64,000 bases of DNA from Craspedostauros australis (GCA_026770025.1 JAMXDE010000011.1:868001-932000); one strand, 5' to 3'; counted from the stretch's first letter, positions 42,408 to 53,700 are shown. Made by a program: numbers and translations. The notes: a model not told the origin generated them from the letters alone.

Positions 42408-45400
42408 ATGCCTTTCTCTACCACCGCCAAGGCCCTCTCCAAGGATGGCAACCCCTCCCCCAGTAAGAAACCTCGCGCTCACCCTGTGTCTGCTCCTCCT
42501 GTCGATTCGAAGGGGGGATTGCTGCCTACTGCTCAACAACTGTTGCCTGACAAGCCGTCCGCTGCGTTGAGGAAGCCGAGCACCATCACGCAAGTGATCG
42601 ATGTGAAGCCGATACTCGCAGCGGATGGCAGCCTCGTCCCGAACGCCACGCATGCGCACGCTCGCGAGCTACATGTGTACGTTCACATCCTCCACGACAA
42701 TGGAGGTGTCTTTGATGACTCCAACGTCAAGGTGCGATCGGAGGGACGAGGTGTCGGCGATGGGGCTACAGTGAGCGTTATCGTGAACGCGCCCTCCCTG
42801 CCTGCTGCAGCTGATGTTGCACCCCCTGTGAAGCCTACCCCACCAGGGAGGCTTCCCCGGCGTTGCAACACTGTTGTTGCTGGGGGGTACGCAGATCCCT
42901 CTATTGACAGCGACAGCACGTTCGTTGACGATGAGAAGGAACAGACGCGCGCCGGCTGGGGCAGGAGGGGCGGCAAGCTCGGGTGTGATCTGGAGGAGGA
43001 GGAGAGCTGGAGGCGTGGTGCCATCGTTCATGCGATGGCGGCGCTTGGGTCTAACCTAGATCCAAAACTGTTGCTGCTAATGCCGAAAAAAGGGTTTGTT
43101 CTCACAGGCAGGCACGATCGGACCATCTGGAGCTACATCAAACAGATGTGGAGTGTCGTATCATCTGCACTTTGGACTGTCCTGCTTCCAGAAGAGGACG
43201 TGCCAACTCTTCAAATGGAACAGGTGGTTGCATACGTACGTGCCAGCATGGAGGTTCCTCCAACAATGTTAGCATCTAACCTCTACACCCTATGCTTGCT
43301 CGGAGAATCTACGTCATCCCAAACAGCGAGAGCCACTTTGGCCAAGTCTGCGTCAGATGCACTGTGTACTGCTATTCTTGCTAAGCATGCACATGGACTA
43401 TCGGAGGAACAAAAGGTGCGCATGCTGTCCAAACGCGACATCATCACGCACAGCCAGGCTTGCACTTTGCGTCGCAACTACGTCATGTTGAGCCACGGCC
43501 AAAGCATCCCGCCGCGAGTTCTTCAGTACCGTGTGCGTGCCTGTGATCTCTCCGGTGTGGTTTCCTTCCTCATGACCACGACTACATACAAGGCAGGGTT
43601 GAGTCACATGGTACAGTATGGTGGGGTTCAATTCGAAAATGTCCCAGTGTTCGATCGTGGCAGCACTACCATCCAAGAATTATTCGACATGTACGCGCCT
43701 ACCACCAATACTCCGGTTGGAATGCCCACGTTCACCACCATTACTCACCTACTCACACGCAAAAGCAAGATCAAGACAGGGCTTTCTTCCTTTGAGAGCT
43801 ACTTCTGGATGGCCACGGAGAAACTCAAACAGGCAATTTCGCGCCTAGTAGACCTACTGAAGGCTAAGTATGAAGCAGACAGGGAGGAACAAAACGATGC
43901 CAATGACAAGAGCGACAACGACAACGATGAGCCCGATGACGTCATCGCGCCTTATGTGCGCACGGCCGATTCTCTCTTGCATGCACTCGAACTGCTTGTT
44001 GTGTTCCTCAAATGGGAGTTCACCGCCTCCCACATGCAGCTTCAGTGCGACGATCCAATGCATTCGGCCATGTTCGCTCTCACCACCAAAAAGGCGAAGA
44101 AGGGAGCAGCCACATCAACCAACCAACGCAAACCACGCACCAACAAGCACAAGAGCAAGAAGAAAACCACGGTCACAAATGACACTTCTCCCACCACTGC
44201 AAGTGAACAACCACGTAAAGTATGCAACCGTTGTGGATCAACAATGCGATTTGTGAATGATCGTTTTGTCCCTTTTGTCAAAATGCTTAAGGACAACGAA
44301 CTCAAAGAACACAATGACGAATTGGAATCCATGCTTGCAGCGGCCCCGGGATTCGCCAATGAAATTGTTAACTACATGGCTCACAAAGTGCGTGCCAAAG
44401 TTCAATTCGGACAAATCGCCTTTTATCAATCCCAGCTCAACGAAAAGCCTGAAAGAGCCTATGTGGTACTCGACCATAAGCAAAAAATTCTACCGACAGG
44501 CCAAGGCGAAGCCCAACAAGAATATTGGGGGAAGAAGGGGATGTCACTGCTTGGGGCAATGGTCATCACGTGTCGCAACGACATTTTTACTTATCGGTTC
44601 ATCGACATTGTGGTCGAGGGAAGACCGACGCAAGACACACTTCAAGTTGGTGGACTACTTGAGATCGTGCAAAAAAAGGTCAAAGACATGCACCCATCCG
44701 TGACTGAAATCATCCTACAGAGCGATAACGCGTGTTGCTTCGCCAGTCACGAGCACATCGCGCTCATCACATCGGTACTCAACAAGAACCTTGCGACACG
44801 AAAGGCGGCCAAAATCATCGCGTGGATCTACACAGAGGCCCAAACCGGTAAGAGCATGCTGGACACCCACTTCGCGTACATCACCCGTGTACTGCGAAAA
44901 TACGTGCAAAGTGGCAAGGACATCAAGACCCCGTTCCAAGTCTTCCTCGCGCTCCAAGCCGGTAACATCGCAGGCACGACAACGGTACTTGTCAACGCGG
45001 CGCTCCTGGCAGGCAACATCACCACGCTGCCTGGTGCACCAAAACGACGATTCCGCGCAAGTGGGCAACAGGTACGCATGACTCACGAGGTGAAGTACGA
45101 CGATGACCAGGCGCGGTTGGTGGCTGCATCTGGAATCACAGAAGATGTTGTGGTGAAGAGCACCGAATGGGGAGGGTGGATCATCAACGAGTTGGGTGTC
45201 ATCGATTGTAGAACGTTCACGTCCGACAAGCTGCCGATCACGTCCGAATCATTCAGGAAGACGGACAAGACGCGAAAACTCGGGCGCACAGCAGCAGAGA
45301 GCAAGGGGCTTGCGTTCGGCAAAGCCATCGCGGACGGACAACAACATCTACCATCCGATCACACCACAGCACTACAAGACCAGACCGCCGAAACTGAACA

Positions 45401-45905
45401 CCCACCACTCGCAGTGCCAGGCTGGGCGAGCAAAACCACACGGATCAACGCGAAACTACCAGACTACATCGCGGACAAATTGAAGGACATCAGTGAAGCG
45501 TCCGCGAAGGACCCGAAAAACAGACCATCCGAACACGAAGCACACGAGCAATTGATGGACAGCGAAAAAGCCAAAACTGACTGGTACGTACAACTGCACG
45601 CTAACCCGATGCGTGTGAAAGCTTCACTGTCGGCAGCGTACAACGCCAAACAACGCAAGGAAAAGAAGGAGGCTGCTCTCATCAAGATGGAAACCAGCAC
45701 CAACACCAACCCAACAAGCAAAGCAACAACATCTATAATCGTGGCAACCTCCAATGCACCAGCTGCAACAGAGGAGGAGCAGAGAGAAGAGGAGTTGCAG
45801 AGAGAGGAAGAGGAATTGGACCATCAGATGTGGTGTGATGCTCACACAATGAAGGCAAACGCAGAAAGTGAGGCTGTGTTGGATGATGAGACGAAAATTT
45901 TGTGA
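42408..45905 (+). CDS. Large transposase-like protein with DDE/D-type core
   Basis: A single exon; from the ATG at 42408 it encodes 1165 residues (the frame is open from 42123, but those codons are low-complexity). The first 200 residues are Pro/Ala-rich. A central region ends in a zinc-binding KVCNRCGSTM. The likely RNase H-like core lies at about 680-830: AYVVLDHKQKILP (Asp689), EYWGKKGMSLLGAMVI, EIILQSDNACCF (Asp773), IYTEAQTGKSMLDTHFAYI (Glu810 or Asp819). The order D...SDNA...E-Q-x-GK...D-x-HFA recalls a class of eukaryotic transposases seen in protists and invertebrates whose name I cannot give with confidence. The C-terminus is charged and helical. It is presumably the enzyme that moves the surrounding element. 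Confidence 0.72.
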   Translation: MPFSTTAKALSKDGNPSPSKKPRAHPVSAPPVDSKGGLLPTAQQLLPDKPSAALRKPSTITQVIDVKPILAADGSLVPNATHAHARELHVYVHILHDNGGVFDDSNVKVRSEGRGVGDGATVSVIVNAPSLPAAADVAPPVKPTPPGRLPRRCNTVVAGGYADPSIDSDSTFVDDEKEQTRAGWGRRGGKLGCDLEEEESWRRGAIVHAMAALGSNLDPKLLLLMPKKGFVLTGRHDRTIWSYIKQMWSVVSSALWTVLLPEEDVPTLQMEQVVAYVRASMEVPPTMLASNLYTLCLLGESTSSQTARATLAKSASDALCTAILAKHAHGLSEEQKVRMLSKRDIITHSQACTLRRNYVMLSHGQSIPPRVLQYRVRACDLSGVVSFLMTTTTYKAGLSHMVQYGGVQFENVPVFDRGSTTIQELFDMYAPTTNTPVGMPTFTTITHLLTRKSKIKTGLSSFESYFWMATEKLKQAISRLVDLLKAKYEADREEQNDANDKSDNDNDEPDDVIAPYVRTADSLLHALELLVVFLKWEFTASHMQLQCDDPMHSAMFALTTKKAKKGAATSTNQRKPRTNKHKSKKKTTVTNDTSPTTASEQPRKVCNRCGSTMRFVNDRFVPFVKMLKDNELKEHNDELESMLAAAPGFANEIVNYMAHKVRAKVQFGQIAFYQSQLNEKPERAYVVLDHKQKILPTGQGEAQQEYWGKKGMSLLGAMVITCRNDIFTYRFIDIVVEGRPTQDTLQVGGLLEIVQKKVKDMHPSVTEIILQSDNACCFASHEHIALITSVLNKNLATRKAAKIIAWIYTEAQTGKSMLDTHFAYITRVLRKYVQSGKDIKTPFQVFLALQAGNIAGTTTVLVNAALLAGNITTLPGAPKRRFRASGQQVRMTHEVKYDDDQARLVAASGITEDVVVKSTEWGGWIINELGVIDCRTFTSDKLPITSESFRKTDKTRKLGRTAAESKGLAFGKAIADGQQHLPSDHTTALQDQTAETEHPPLAVPGWASKTTRINAKLPDYIADKLKDISEASAKDPKNRPSEHEAHEQLMDSEKAKTDWYVQLHANPMRVKASLSAAYNAKQRKEKKEAALIKMETSTNTNPTSKATTSIIVATSNAPAATEEEQREEELQREEEELDHQMWCDAHTMKANAESEAVLDDETKIL

Positions 45906-46087
45906 TGGGGGTGCTTCACCACGATAACACGAGTTGTGGAGTTTTGTGGGTGATGGGTCGTGATACGTAGACTATCTAGAGCCCACCCCAAAACCATCCA
46001 AATATCTGCTTATCATGCTATATATCAACAACACATTGTTTACAATCAAATCTAAACAGTGCATTCATACGCCTGACTATCGTTTAT

Positions 46088-46894
46088 TCAGAATATTGAA
46101 GTTAAATTGACATAGAAGCTATTTTTAATTTCATGTTGGCCCACCACACAGTTGCGTGGTGGATTGAAAAAAATTCGAACAAGCAATGTTGCCCTCCCCT
46201 CAGCACCCATGATCATCATCATCATCTTGTTATATTGACAAACTGTGCATACCATTCGCTCTGTATACCCCCCATCTATCCACCCCATGAAGGACAGAAC
46301 GTTTCTGCCACATTGCATACCCAAATGTGTCAATACACTGAAAAGAGCGATTTCGAAAAACGATTTGCAAGCCGGTTGTGGCATGGATACAGATCCATAC
46401 CTCATCCACATGACCCTTTCAGCCTCTCCACGTGCCCCTCGTGCATACTCACACTCCCTAGCGACACGATGATGCATCCAGAGGGGGCTGGGCATGGATG
46501 GTCCCGATGGTACACCTCCATTTGGTGATGCCACTGTTGTTTTGGGGTGGCCCACAAAAAAAGACCTGTTGGCACTCATTCCATGCCGCAGCCTCTTCCA
46601 GACCATTTGAGCAGCCCAAACTTCGCGACGTGCATCTTCAGGCGATGACGCACGGGTCTTGTATGGGTGACTTGGAGATTGGGCAGCTTGATGATGCTGC
46701 CCTCTCACTGCCAAAGTCACATGGCGGGTTCGCCACGATCCGCCCAACAAAACTCTTGCCCTCCACCTTTTCCTCCGCGCGGATGCCTTCCTGGGCCTCC
46801 CCGAGCCTGAGACTTCGTGGGCGCGTTGGCGATGCCCTCTTGGATGCGCCTTGCCCATTTGTAGGTGTTGGTGTGGCCTGTGCATGGAGTACAC
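46088..46894 (-). CDS. Uncharacterised ORF in transposon 2
   Basis: A 268-codon frame on the minus strand in the right third of the element. It is Arg/Ser-rich at the start and contains GWIDGGYTERMVCTVCQYNK. It matches no family I know. A second long frame (47451-46717, 244 codons) overlaps its start in another phase and holds GCSLCTPCTGH. They could be two exons of one accessory gene joined by an intron between about 46700 and 46900, or chance frames. Composition alone does not decide. Confidence 0.25.
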   Translation of the reverse strand: MYSMHRPHQHLQMGKAHPRGHRQRAHEVSGSGRPRKASARRKRWRARVLLGGSWRTRHVTLAVRGQHHQAAQSPSHPYKTRASSPEDARREVWAAQMVWKRLRHGMSANRSFFVGHPKTTVASPNGGVPSGPSMPSPLWMHHRVARECEYARGARGEAERVMWMRYGSVSMPQPACKSFFEIALFSVLTHLGMQCGRNVLSFMGWIDGGYTERMVCTVCQYNKMMMMIMGAEGRATLLVRIFFNPPRNCVVGQHEIKNSFYVNLTSIF

Positions 46895-47451
46895 AGGCTA
46901 CATCCAACGAGCCAATTTGCCGCAATCTTGAGACGTTTGCGCGGAGGCCTGCGGCGGCCCCAAATCAACCGCTCTCGCAGCCTCCGCTCGTCCACCCACC
47001 AAGGGTTGCATGGCGGTGACGGCGATGTGCTTGTATTTGTCGGTGGACCGCTTGTTGGTGCGGCGCCGAGGATGCCGTTGGACGGCCATTGTGGATTTTT
47101 TTTTTGTTTTCCACCATTGTCATGTTGTTGTTTCGAGTTTGGCGCTCTCAACCAGTCGCACATCTTGGGGGACCCGGTAATTACGAATAATATTAACAAA
47201 TGTACGAAGGAAGCATCACACAAAACACTTCGAGAGTACCAATGTAACTCAACCATTCCGTTACGACGAAATGTAGCCAAGGATGATTCACATCGTGCTG
47301 TGATTGGTATTTCATGACGCAGTAACCAGGTTGGTGACGTAGATGACGGATCAGGCAAACATTGGGTAGAATGGATGTAAATGCGAAATCGCCGCTTCTC
47401 CCCAAACTCTACAACTAGCGCTATCGTGGAGGAGGGGTTGGATGGTCTCAT
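46717..47451 (-). CDS. Uncharacterised overlapping ORF in transposon 2
   Basis: A 244-codon minus-strand frame upstream of and overlapping the frame at 46088-46894. Features: a basic run (RRRPPRKRLKIAANW) followed by CSLCTPC, which might bind metal. No homology recognised; see the entry at 46088 for the alternative of a spliced gene. Confidence 0.22.
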   Translation of the reverse strand: MRPSNPSSTIALVVEFGEKRRFRIYIHSTQCLPDPSSTSPTWLLRHEIPITARCESSLATFRRNGMVELHWYSRSVLCDASFVHLLILFVITGSPKMCDWLRAPNSKQQHDNGGKQKKNPQWPSNGILGAAPTSGPPTNTSTSPSPPCNPWWVDERRLRERLIWGRRRPPRKRLKIAANWLVGCSLCTPCTGHTNTYKWARRIQEGIANAPTKSQARGGPGRHPRGGKGGGQEFCWADRGEPAM

Positions 47452-47715
47452 CGGAACACCTCAAAAAGAGACTAAACAATTCAAAATCGGAACAAACTTG
47501 CTGAAACGAAGAACAGCAAAGGGTTAAGTTGGATCGATGTAGTCGTAGCCAAAGGGCTGAAACCCGAAAGAGATCGGAAAATATGCACATCCATCGGTCC
47601 ATAAAACATAAAATAGGAGCAATAGCAGAACCAAAATGGATCAGTATATGTTTTAGATCTATGAGGATTACGAATATATGCTTAGTTTTTAAATCGGAGG
47701 AAAAAAGTATGAAAG

Positions 47716-47753
47716 TTCATTTCAAACAGTTGGTCGACTCGCTCGAGGGGCTC
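47716..47753 (-). repeat. Right terminal inverted repeat of transposon 2
   Basis: Inverted partner of 41765-41802, followed directly by ATAG. Confidence 0.92.
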
Positions 47754-47757
47754 ATAG

Positions 47758-48456
47758 GACGCCTTACACGAAATCTACTCCACTACTCTGATTGTATGCA
47801 CATCGGGGCATAATTGCAGAGTACTGGTGCGAAGCCACAACGAAGTTATGCTTGTAATTGTGAACTTGATCCACGATGCTTATCGCTACCATGAACGAAC
47901 CAGTGACAGATTCAATCCGCAAAAACCATGGGGATGCCCTTTGAGAAAATACGCGAGAAATATGGCTGCCATTTTCATTGTTTGCATTGTTCTCGCATTC
48001 GCAGAGGCCGCCAAATCGATTCCTCGCGAAGGGCACGAGATGGCGAGTGTACGAGCTATGGGATCATACGACGCTTGCCTCAGTTTGCTCTTGAGGCCGA
48101 TGGTGAGTGCGCCTGGCACATGCATGTCGCCACCGTTTGCGTTCGTCAGGCTCGTAGTCGTATGATGCCCATGAGAGTACGAGTACTGCACGGTGGTTTT
48201 GGCACGTTGTCGTTAATTATACTTGAAGGTGCAGATGAGAATAGGCATCGATCGATCGATGGGCGGGCCGTCGTCTTTCCGCATCAGTCAGCGCGCCACA
48301 ACAGACATGCACCATCGTGTCTTTTCTTGGAAGGCCCGAGCCTCGGAAGTGCTCGACAGACATCTACGAGAACGGAGACAAGGAAGAACGGAACGGGAAG
48401 CTACGAATGCCATCCATTCGTCATCATCATCGCCATTGTTGTCGCAGTCGTCGCAT
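47758..48456. other. Host sequence between transposon 2 and TBCE
   Basis: About 700 bases. A plus-strand frame contains an ATG at about 47961 followed by MAAIFIVCIVLAFAEAAKS, which looks like a signal peptide, and ends at a GTGAGT donor near 48102. It may be the first exon of a small secreted protein whose remainder I cannot find, or chance. The rest is unstructured. Confidence 0.35.
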
Positions 48457-50307
48457 TCACCTCCCACCCGATTCCATGTGCCGCTGCAGCTCTTGGCGGG
48501 CTATCAAATCCCGTTCCTGCTCTTTGACTTTTGATTCAAATGTGTCAATGTCATCACCGCCATCATCGCTCTTTCCATTGAGCGAGTCCCGACCAGATCG
48601 CACATCGACTTCGTTCATCAGCATTTCCCCACCGTCGCTGACTCCGTAGTAATCCAACGTATTGTCATCTCCGTCCAATTCGATCGGGAATGCATCCGCC
48701 TTTGTCCGATAATGCAGGCTGATCAGGTCGGTGTCCAACCCAAAGTACCGCGAACACAGCGCCTTCAATCGCCCGACTGTCAAACTGCCTGGCAACCGAC
48801 GGACAAGCGGCTCCATGCTGCAGCTGCTGGCCGCCATGGAACGGATCGTGAGGTTGGCAACTGTCGCGGACAAGGTCGAACCGCCGCTGCCACTCGCCCC
48901 ACCCGCAGTAGAGTTGGATGCTGCGGCGATGACATCTCGGTGCTCATCTTTGAGCGTGTCATACTGCGGATGCTTTGCCAGCAACGATTGTCGGTTGCTT
49001 TCTCTTGTCGCTTCATCAGGTTCAAGACTGGTTGATTGCAATAACCTTGTGACCATTGATACGTACCGTCGCTCTGCCTCCTTTCTTTCGTTTGTGGATA
49101 CCAGCGACGCATTCAAGTAGCTGAGAGATGGGAACTGTGCGATTGCCATGGATCGTGCTTCGCCTTGCCCCATGGTGGAAGTCAGCGGGGTATTCTTCAG
49201 CCGCAACGATTTGATCCCAAGTGAATGGACGCCGCGCATATCTTCCCATCGTGCTATCTTCGTTCCAGCAATCTGTAGCGACAGCAGAGACACGAATACC
49301 TGCTCCTGAGATCCAACCGTGGCATTCTCATCTACCGGAATGGACGTGAGCGCGTTATCATCCAAGCTCAGATGCGCCAGATTGGGGAACGAGCCAAATT
49401 TCGATATCTGCGCCATCCAATCCGTCAGATTGCAACTCGAGCAATCCAGCAACCGCAGCTGTCGGAACGACCCGTCATTCAGGTTCACTGTTTCGAAGTC
49501 CAGCATATCTGACAGATCTGACAGGTCGGAATGGGCAATGCACAGCTCCTCCAGATTCGGCATGGTCCGCCCGATCCACGCCATGGTTCGGCTGGTGCTG
49601 ATCTCGCATCGATTCAGATTGAGCGTCTTGATTTGATGCAGGGCGGGCGGAAGCTGCAGATCACGCGGTTGCATTTGAGCGTGCATGTCCCGAATGCGGT
49701 TGGATGCCACGCTGAAACACTCGAGGTTGGGAAAGCAACGGATGATCTCCATCACCATCTTCCAGTTGGACATGAGATTGCCTGCCAAGTCGATGTCGGT
49801 GATGTGTTGAAAGTCTTGCAACTCTTGCTGCGAGCAGCATTTGGAAATTCCTTCGCATCGCAGCGAGATCTTGTGGATCTGCCCCAGCTGCTGCTGCCTT
49901 CGGATCTTCATCTCTCCCAGAAACTCCACGGGCTTGTCGCGGCCGCTGGAGGTCTGCGCGACATGCGGCAGGAGATTGTTCGGCGCCACCAGCGGAGCAT
50001 CCATCTCGACGTACTTGGACTTGAGCATCTCCGCGTCTAGAATGGCGCCCAGATCGACCTTGCTGAGCCGCAGGAAGCTACCCTGCGTCGGTCCGCAGCT
50101 GAAGTGCCTCACGAGCTGGTTCGTGCGTCGGCAGATGACGGACCCGTCATGCTTGCCACGGCTCGCATCGTCCCATCTGATCCCAGCGTAGATCTCTTCG
50201 CTGTTCTTGGCGCTTGCCACCGTGCCGACGTAGACGACCGTGCCGCAGAATCCGTCAGCGTCGCGGATTCTCGTCTCGTTCACAATCAACGTCGACTGGT
50301 GTACCAT
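48457..50307 (-). CDS. TBCE: Tubulin-folding cofactor E
   Basis: A single exon of 616 residues. Residues about 19-85 form a CAP-Gly domain (GFCGTVVYVGTV, IYAGIRWDDASRGKHDG, HFSCGPTQGSFL). Leucine-rich repeats occupy about 150-370, with DIDLAGNLMSNW, LECFSVASNRI, LNLNRCEIS and LAHLSLDDNALTSIP. A ubiquitin-like domain is at about 500-580 (GSLTVGRLKALCSRYFGLD...ISLHYRTK...YGVSDGGEM). CAP-Gly, LRR and UBL in this order define TBCE, which binds alpha-tubulin and, with TBCC and TBCD, builds the alpha-beta dimer. The acidic end runs to a short helix. Size and order agree with animal and plant TBCE (about 530 residues) with a longer linker before the UBL domain. Confidence 0.94.
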   Translation of the reverse strand: MVHQSTLIVNETRIRDADGFCGTVVYVGTVASAKNSEEIYAGIRWDDASRGKHDGSVICRRTNQLVRHFSCGPTQGSFLRLSKVDLGAILDAEMLKSKYVEMDAPLVAPNNLLPHVAQTSSGRDKPVEFLGEMKIRRQQQLGQIHKISLRCEGISKCCSQQELQDFQHITDIDLAGNLMSNWKMVMEIIRCFPNLECFSVASNRIRDMHAQMQPRDLQLPPALHQIKTLNLNRCEISTSRTMAWIGRTMPNLEELCIAHSDLSDLSDMLDFETVNLNDGSFRQLRLLDCSSCNLTDWMAQISKFGSFPNLAHLSLDDNALTSIPVDENATVGSQEQVFVSLLSLQIAGTKIARWEDMRGVHSLGIKSLRLKNTPLTSTMGQGEARSMAIAQFPSLSYLNASLVSTNERKEAERRYVSMVTRLLQSTSLEPDEATRESNRQSLLAKHPQYDTLKDEHRDVIAAASNSTAGGASGSGGSTLSATVANLTIRSMAASSCSMEPLVRRLPGSLTVGRLKALCSRYFGLDTDLISLHYRTKADAFPIELDGDDNTLDYYGVSDGGEMLMNEVDVRSGRDSLNGKSDDGGDDIDTFESKVKEQERDLIARQELQRHMESGGR

Positions 50308-50728
50308 TGTGAGACGATCGGTTTCGCTTGTTTGGTGAGGTGATCGGTTGGTCGATTGGGTGTGTGTCAGCAGTGTCAGCAGTGCTCGTGTTGCGTTGAG
50401 TCGTTTGGGTGTTCTGGTTTTTGTTTCTGTTGGGGTTTCGTGGAAATGTCGTTCCTAACAGGGCTTTCTTGTGTTGACGTCGTGTTCGATGTACGTTTTT
50501 CGAACAGTTGTTTCGTATTACGGACACCAATATTCGTGTTGGTGCTCGCGAATCAGAATATCGAACCAAAGTTGTCCGTCCATGACTAACGAACATAAAC
50601 AAGAACAAGACCAACCGGACACATTCCGTGCGAAGCTGGCGGACCCACCGACTTTCGGCAGCGTGCGCTTAGGTCGTAGAATAGATGCCCTGTCGCTGCC
50701 AGGACAGGAGATGCAAAGAAGGAGAAGT
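50308..50728. other. Intergenic between TBCE and RPC1
   Basis: 421 bases: TBCE promoter/leader and RPC1 3' region, both genes on the minus strand. GTGTT-rich; no feature recognised. Confidence 0.5.
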
Positions 50729-53700
50729 CTATTTTGGTTTCCAAAGCAGTGAGGGCAACCCCGTTCCAATCGGAATGGGGATTCCCATGATGATGCATTC
50801 GCTCACGCCGACGATGGCGTCGGTCCTGCCGTGCACAGAAGCATCGAAAAGATGATCGGTGGTCTTTTCGAAGGACGCCAGCATCAGGACGCTCTCTCGC
50901 ATCTTGGATACGCCAAAGCGCGTAATCCCGAGCACTTCGCCTTTGAATGTCATCACGTCAGACAGGAGTAACAAGTGACGGCTGTCGATTCCGATGCCGT
51001 ACGCATTCATGATGTAGGAAATCTCCGACGAAATCTGAGTCCTCGCGGCTTCCACCCCGAGCACGGTCTCCACCTCCAGAACATGGTTCGTCCATGTCTG
51101 CCTGCCATCGATGCCTGGACTCCCCATGACATCCTGCAAGCCGTATCCCTCCACGAGGAGATTGTAAGTCTGCTGCCCATCCTTGTCAGTCTCGTTAATC
51201 ACTGCTCGATTCACGGAGGGGATGCCTTGGACGATCACCCGTGGGACAAGCGTCTTCAGCTCTTGCATCGCAAAGTAGATGGATCCCTTCTTGTCGCCCG
51301 GCACGTACACGCGTAATTTGGATGTTGATCCCTTCTTTAGCTTGACATCCTGTTCGCCCAGTGCTCGCAATGCCGGTGGGCGTGTGATACCTCTGGAACC
51401 GAAGAGGATAGACCGTCGGACGGATTCGTTGTCAACGTTGAGCTTGAGCTGTTCGATGGCATCTGTCGATAGTACATGAGTGGTGAGATGTCAGATGAGG
51501 TATGTTGACCGTGTTGGGATTTGGAATTGTCACATATGATGCGTACGGACCAACAGAAACAGAGTATGGTTGTTAGTATGGCTGAACATGGGTACGTATG
51601 AAATGCGAAATTCGGCAGAGTATTCTGCCATGCATTCATGTGTGTGTTTGATGGTCGCGGCATTCAGTACACCTCGCCATGTTGGCACGGTACAGCACAA
51701 GACATAGAGTAAGTACAATACAATGCAGCCACCGTTCTCTGATCCACGACGAATGATATCACTCACCCATGTCCAGGTTGATGCTGATGTAGCAGCCCAA
51801 CGGCGAGTACACTTCCTTGATGTACTTCGACACCTCTCCCAGCGTGGTCTTTTCGATACCGGCCTTGACGACTCTTGCCGCCACCTTGTTTCTGTCTTGT
51901 TCCAGCTTGACTGTGATGATAGGAGTCGAGATATTCTTGGATGCATTGATGATCTCCTTCAGACGCGGCACACCAAGGGTCACGTTCATGGAACTGATAC
52001 CACTGAAATGGAATGTTTTGAGGGTCATCTGTGTTCCTGGTTCCGAAATACTCTGCGCACCTGTCGCGCCCACGGCCTCGCCAGGTTCGACGAATGCGGC
52101 TGTGCACTTTTGCAATGCGACATCCAGAATCTTGTCCAGCTGCGTCATGGAAAGTCGACATTGGTTCCAGCTTCGCTGTGTCAGTGTGACTTCATCGGGC
52201 TGATCGAAGGTCAAGTCATCCAACTTCTTTGCCAATGAACCAAAGAAGTCACGGATTTCCTTCAGGAAAACGAAGCCCTGCGGGAGCAACGATTGAAACC
52301 GATGCTCGTTCAACTTGCTCTCGATGGTGGTGCGAATTTCCTCTGCAGTCAGTGACGGTTCGTCGCGACATGGTGTGATTTCCCTCACGCTCAGGAAGAC
52401 TCGATTGAAATCGACAGGTCGATCATTGTTTTCCATCTTATCCGGATTCAAGCCGTCGTCGCCGTAAGTGAACTGGACGACTGTGTTTTCGCTGTTCCGC
52501 ACAGACTTGTCATATTGCATCGACAGGTCCTCCAGTGCCTACGATTCATGAATCAATCCAAGTGCAAGGTTATGTGAGCATGACATGGTATGCGTGAGCA
52601 TCGACGTCTGTGCAAATGATGGCAAGTATCTCCAGATCACTAGTCACGAACTGCGGTACCCATTGAATTCCCACAAGGGCTGCACATCTCGGGGCACAAC
52701 AGATTCAATGGGATGATTCAATGGGGGCGATAGTTTATGCATTGACGGAAGCAGAGGCAGCAACACGAGCAACAGCAGCAGCAGAAGCAGTGATACGAGT
52801 AGTGAGAGCACAAGCACACGGAACAACTTGAAAACGTACCTTCATCAAACGACGGGCCATATATCCTGTCTCGGCTGTCTTCACTGCCGTATCGACCAGA
52901 CCTTCGCGACCTCCCATCATGTGAAAGAAGAATTCAGTCGCGGTGAGGCCAGTGTAGAAGGAGTTCGCCACAAATCCCTTCGCTGACGGTGTCAGACTGT
53001 GGTATTCGAAGTGCGGTAGCGTGCGATTGACAAAACCGTCTTGGATGCGCATGCCACCGACGGCCTGCTGGCCGACGCACGCCATCATCTGAGAGATATT
53101 CAATGGGCTTCCCTTGGAACCGCAGTCCGCCATGATTCTGGGAGAGTTCGACCAAGGCAGCCGTTTCATTGCTTCCTGTCCTGCCGATTCGCGAAGTCGC
53201 CCGAGCAGTCCGTTCAGAATCTCCTCGAGGGATTGCAACAGATTGCAGCCAGGTCGGAGCTCCAGCTCTTCCTTCTCGTACAGATCGATATTCTTGTCGG
53301 CCTTCAAGTATCCTTCGAGCAGAATGTCGCGCTTCATCTGAGTGAGTTCAATGGAAGGTGTTACGTCGGAGATGCCAATGGAGAGGCCGCGGTGCGTGCC
53401 CATGTACCGTGAACAGAGCTTGCCCCATCTATCCATGATCGAAGCGCACCTCTTGACTCCGAAATCCCGCAACATCACGTAGATGAGTCCAGTTTTGCTG
53501 CCGTCTCCCAAGGTCTTCTTCGCGACGTTTCCCGATATGAGCTCGCTATTGCGAAAAGAGACCCAGCCATCGTTGCGACAGAAGTGCTTGTTCTTGGTGT
53601 AATTCTTGTCCTTGGTCTCAAAGTTGATGAGGACCTCCGCATCGTGGTTCGGACGGATGATCATGCTGAACACCTGCTTGCCCGTCCAAAGCTTGATTGG

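Larger units (their letters stand above)
41761..47757. mobile_element. DNA transposon 2, about 6.0 kb, unassigned DDE/D superfamily
   Basis: The element covers 41765-47753. Ends are perfect 38-bp inverted repeats (41765-41802 and 47716-47753, starting GAGCCCCTCGAGCGAGTC), and similarity between the two ends continues, with substitutions, for roughly 150 bases further in. ATAG flanks both sides (41761-41764 and 47754-47757) as a 4-bp target duplication. The left two thirds hold one very long transposase-like ORF (+). The right third holds overlapping minus-strand frames of unclear meaning. Intact ends, a clean duplication and the uninterrupted ORF suggest a recent insertion. It lies 253 bp from transposon 1. 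Confidence 0.88.
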
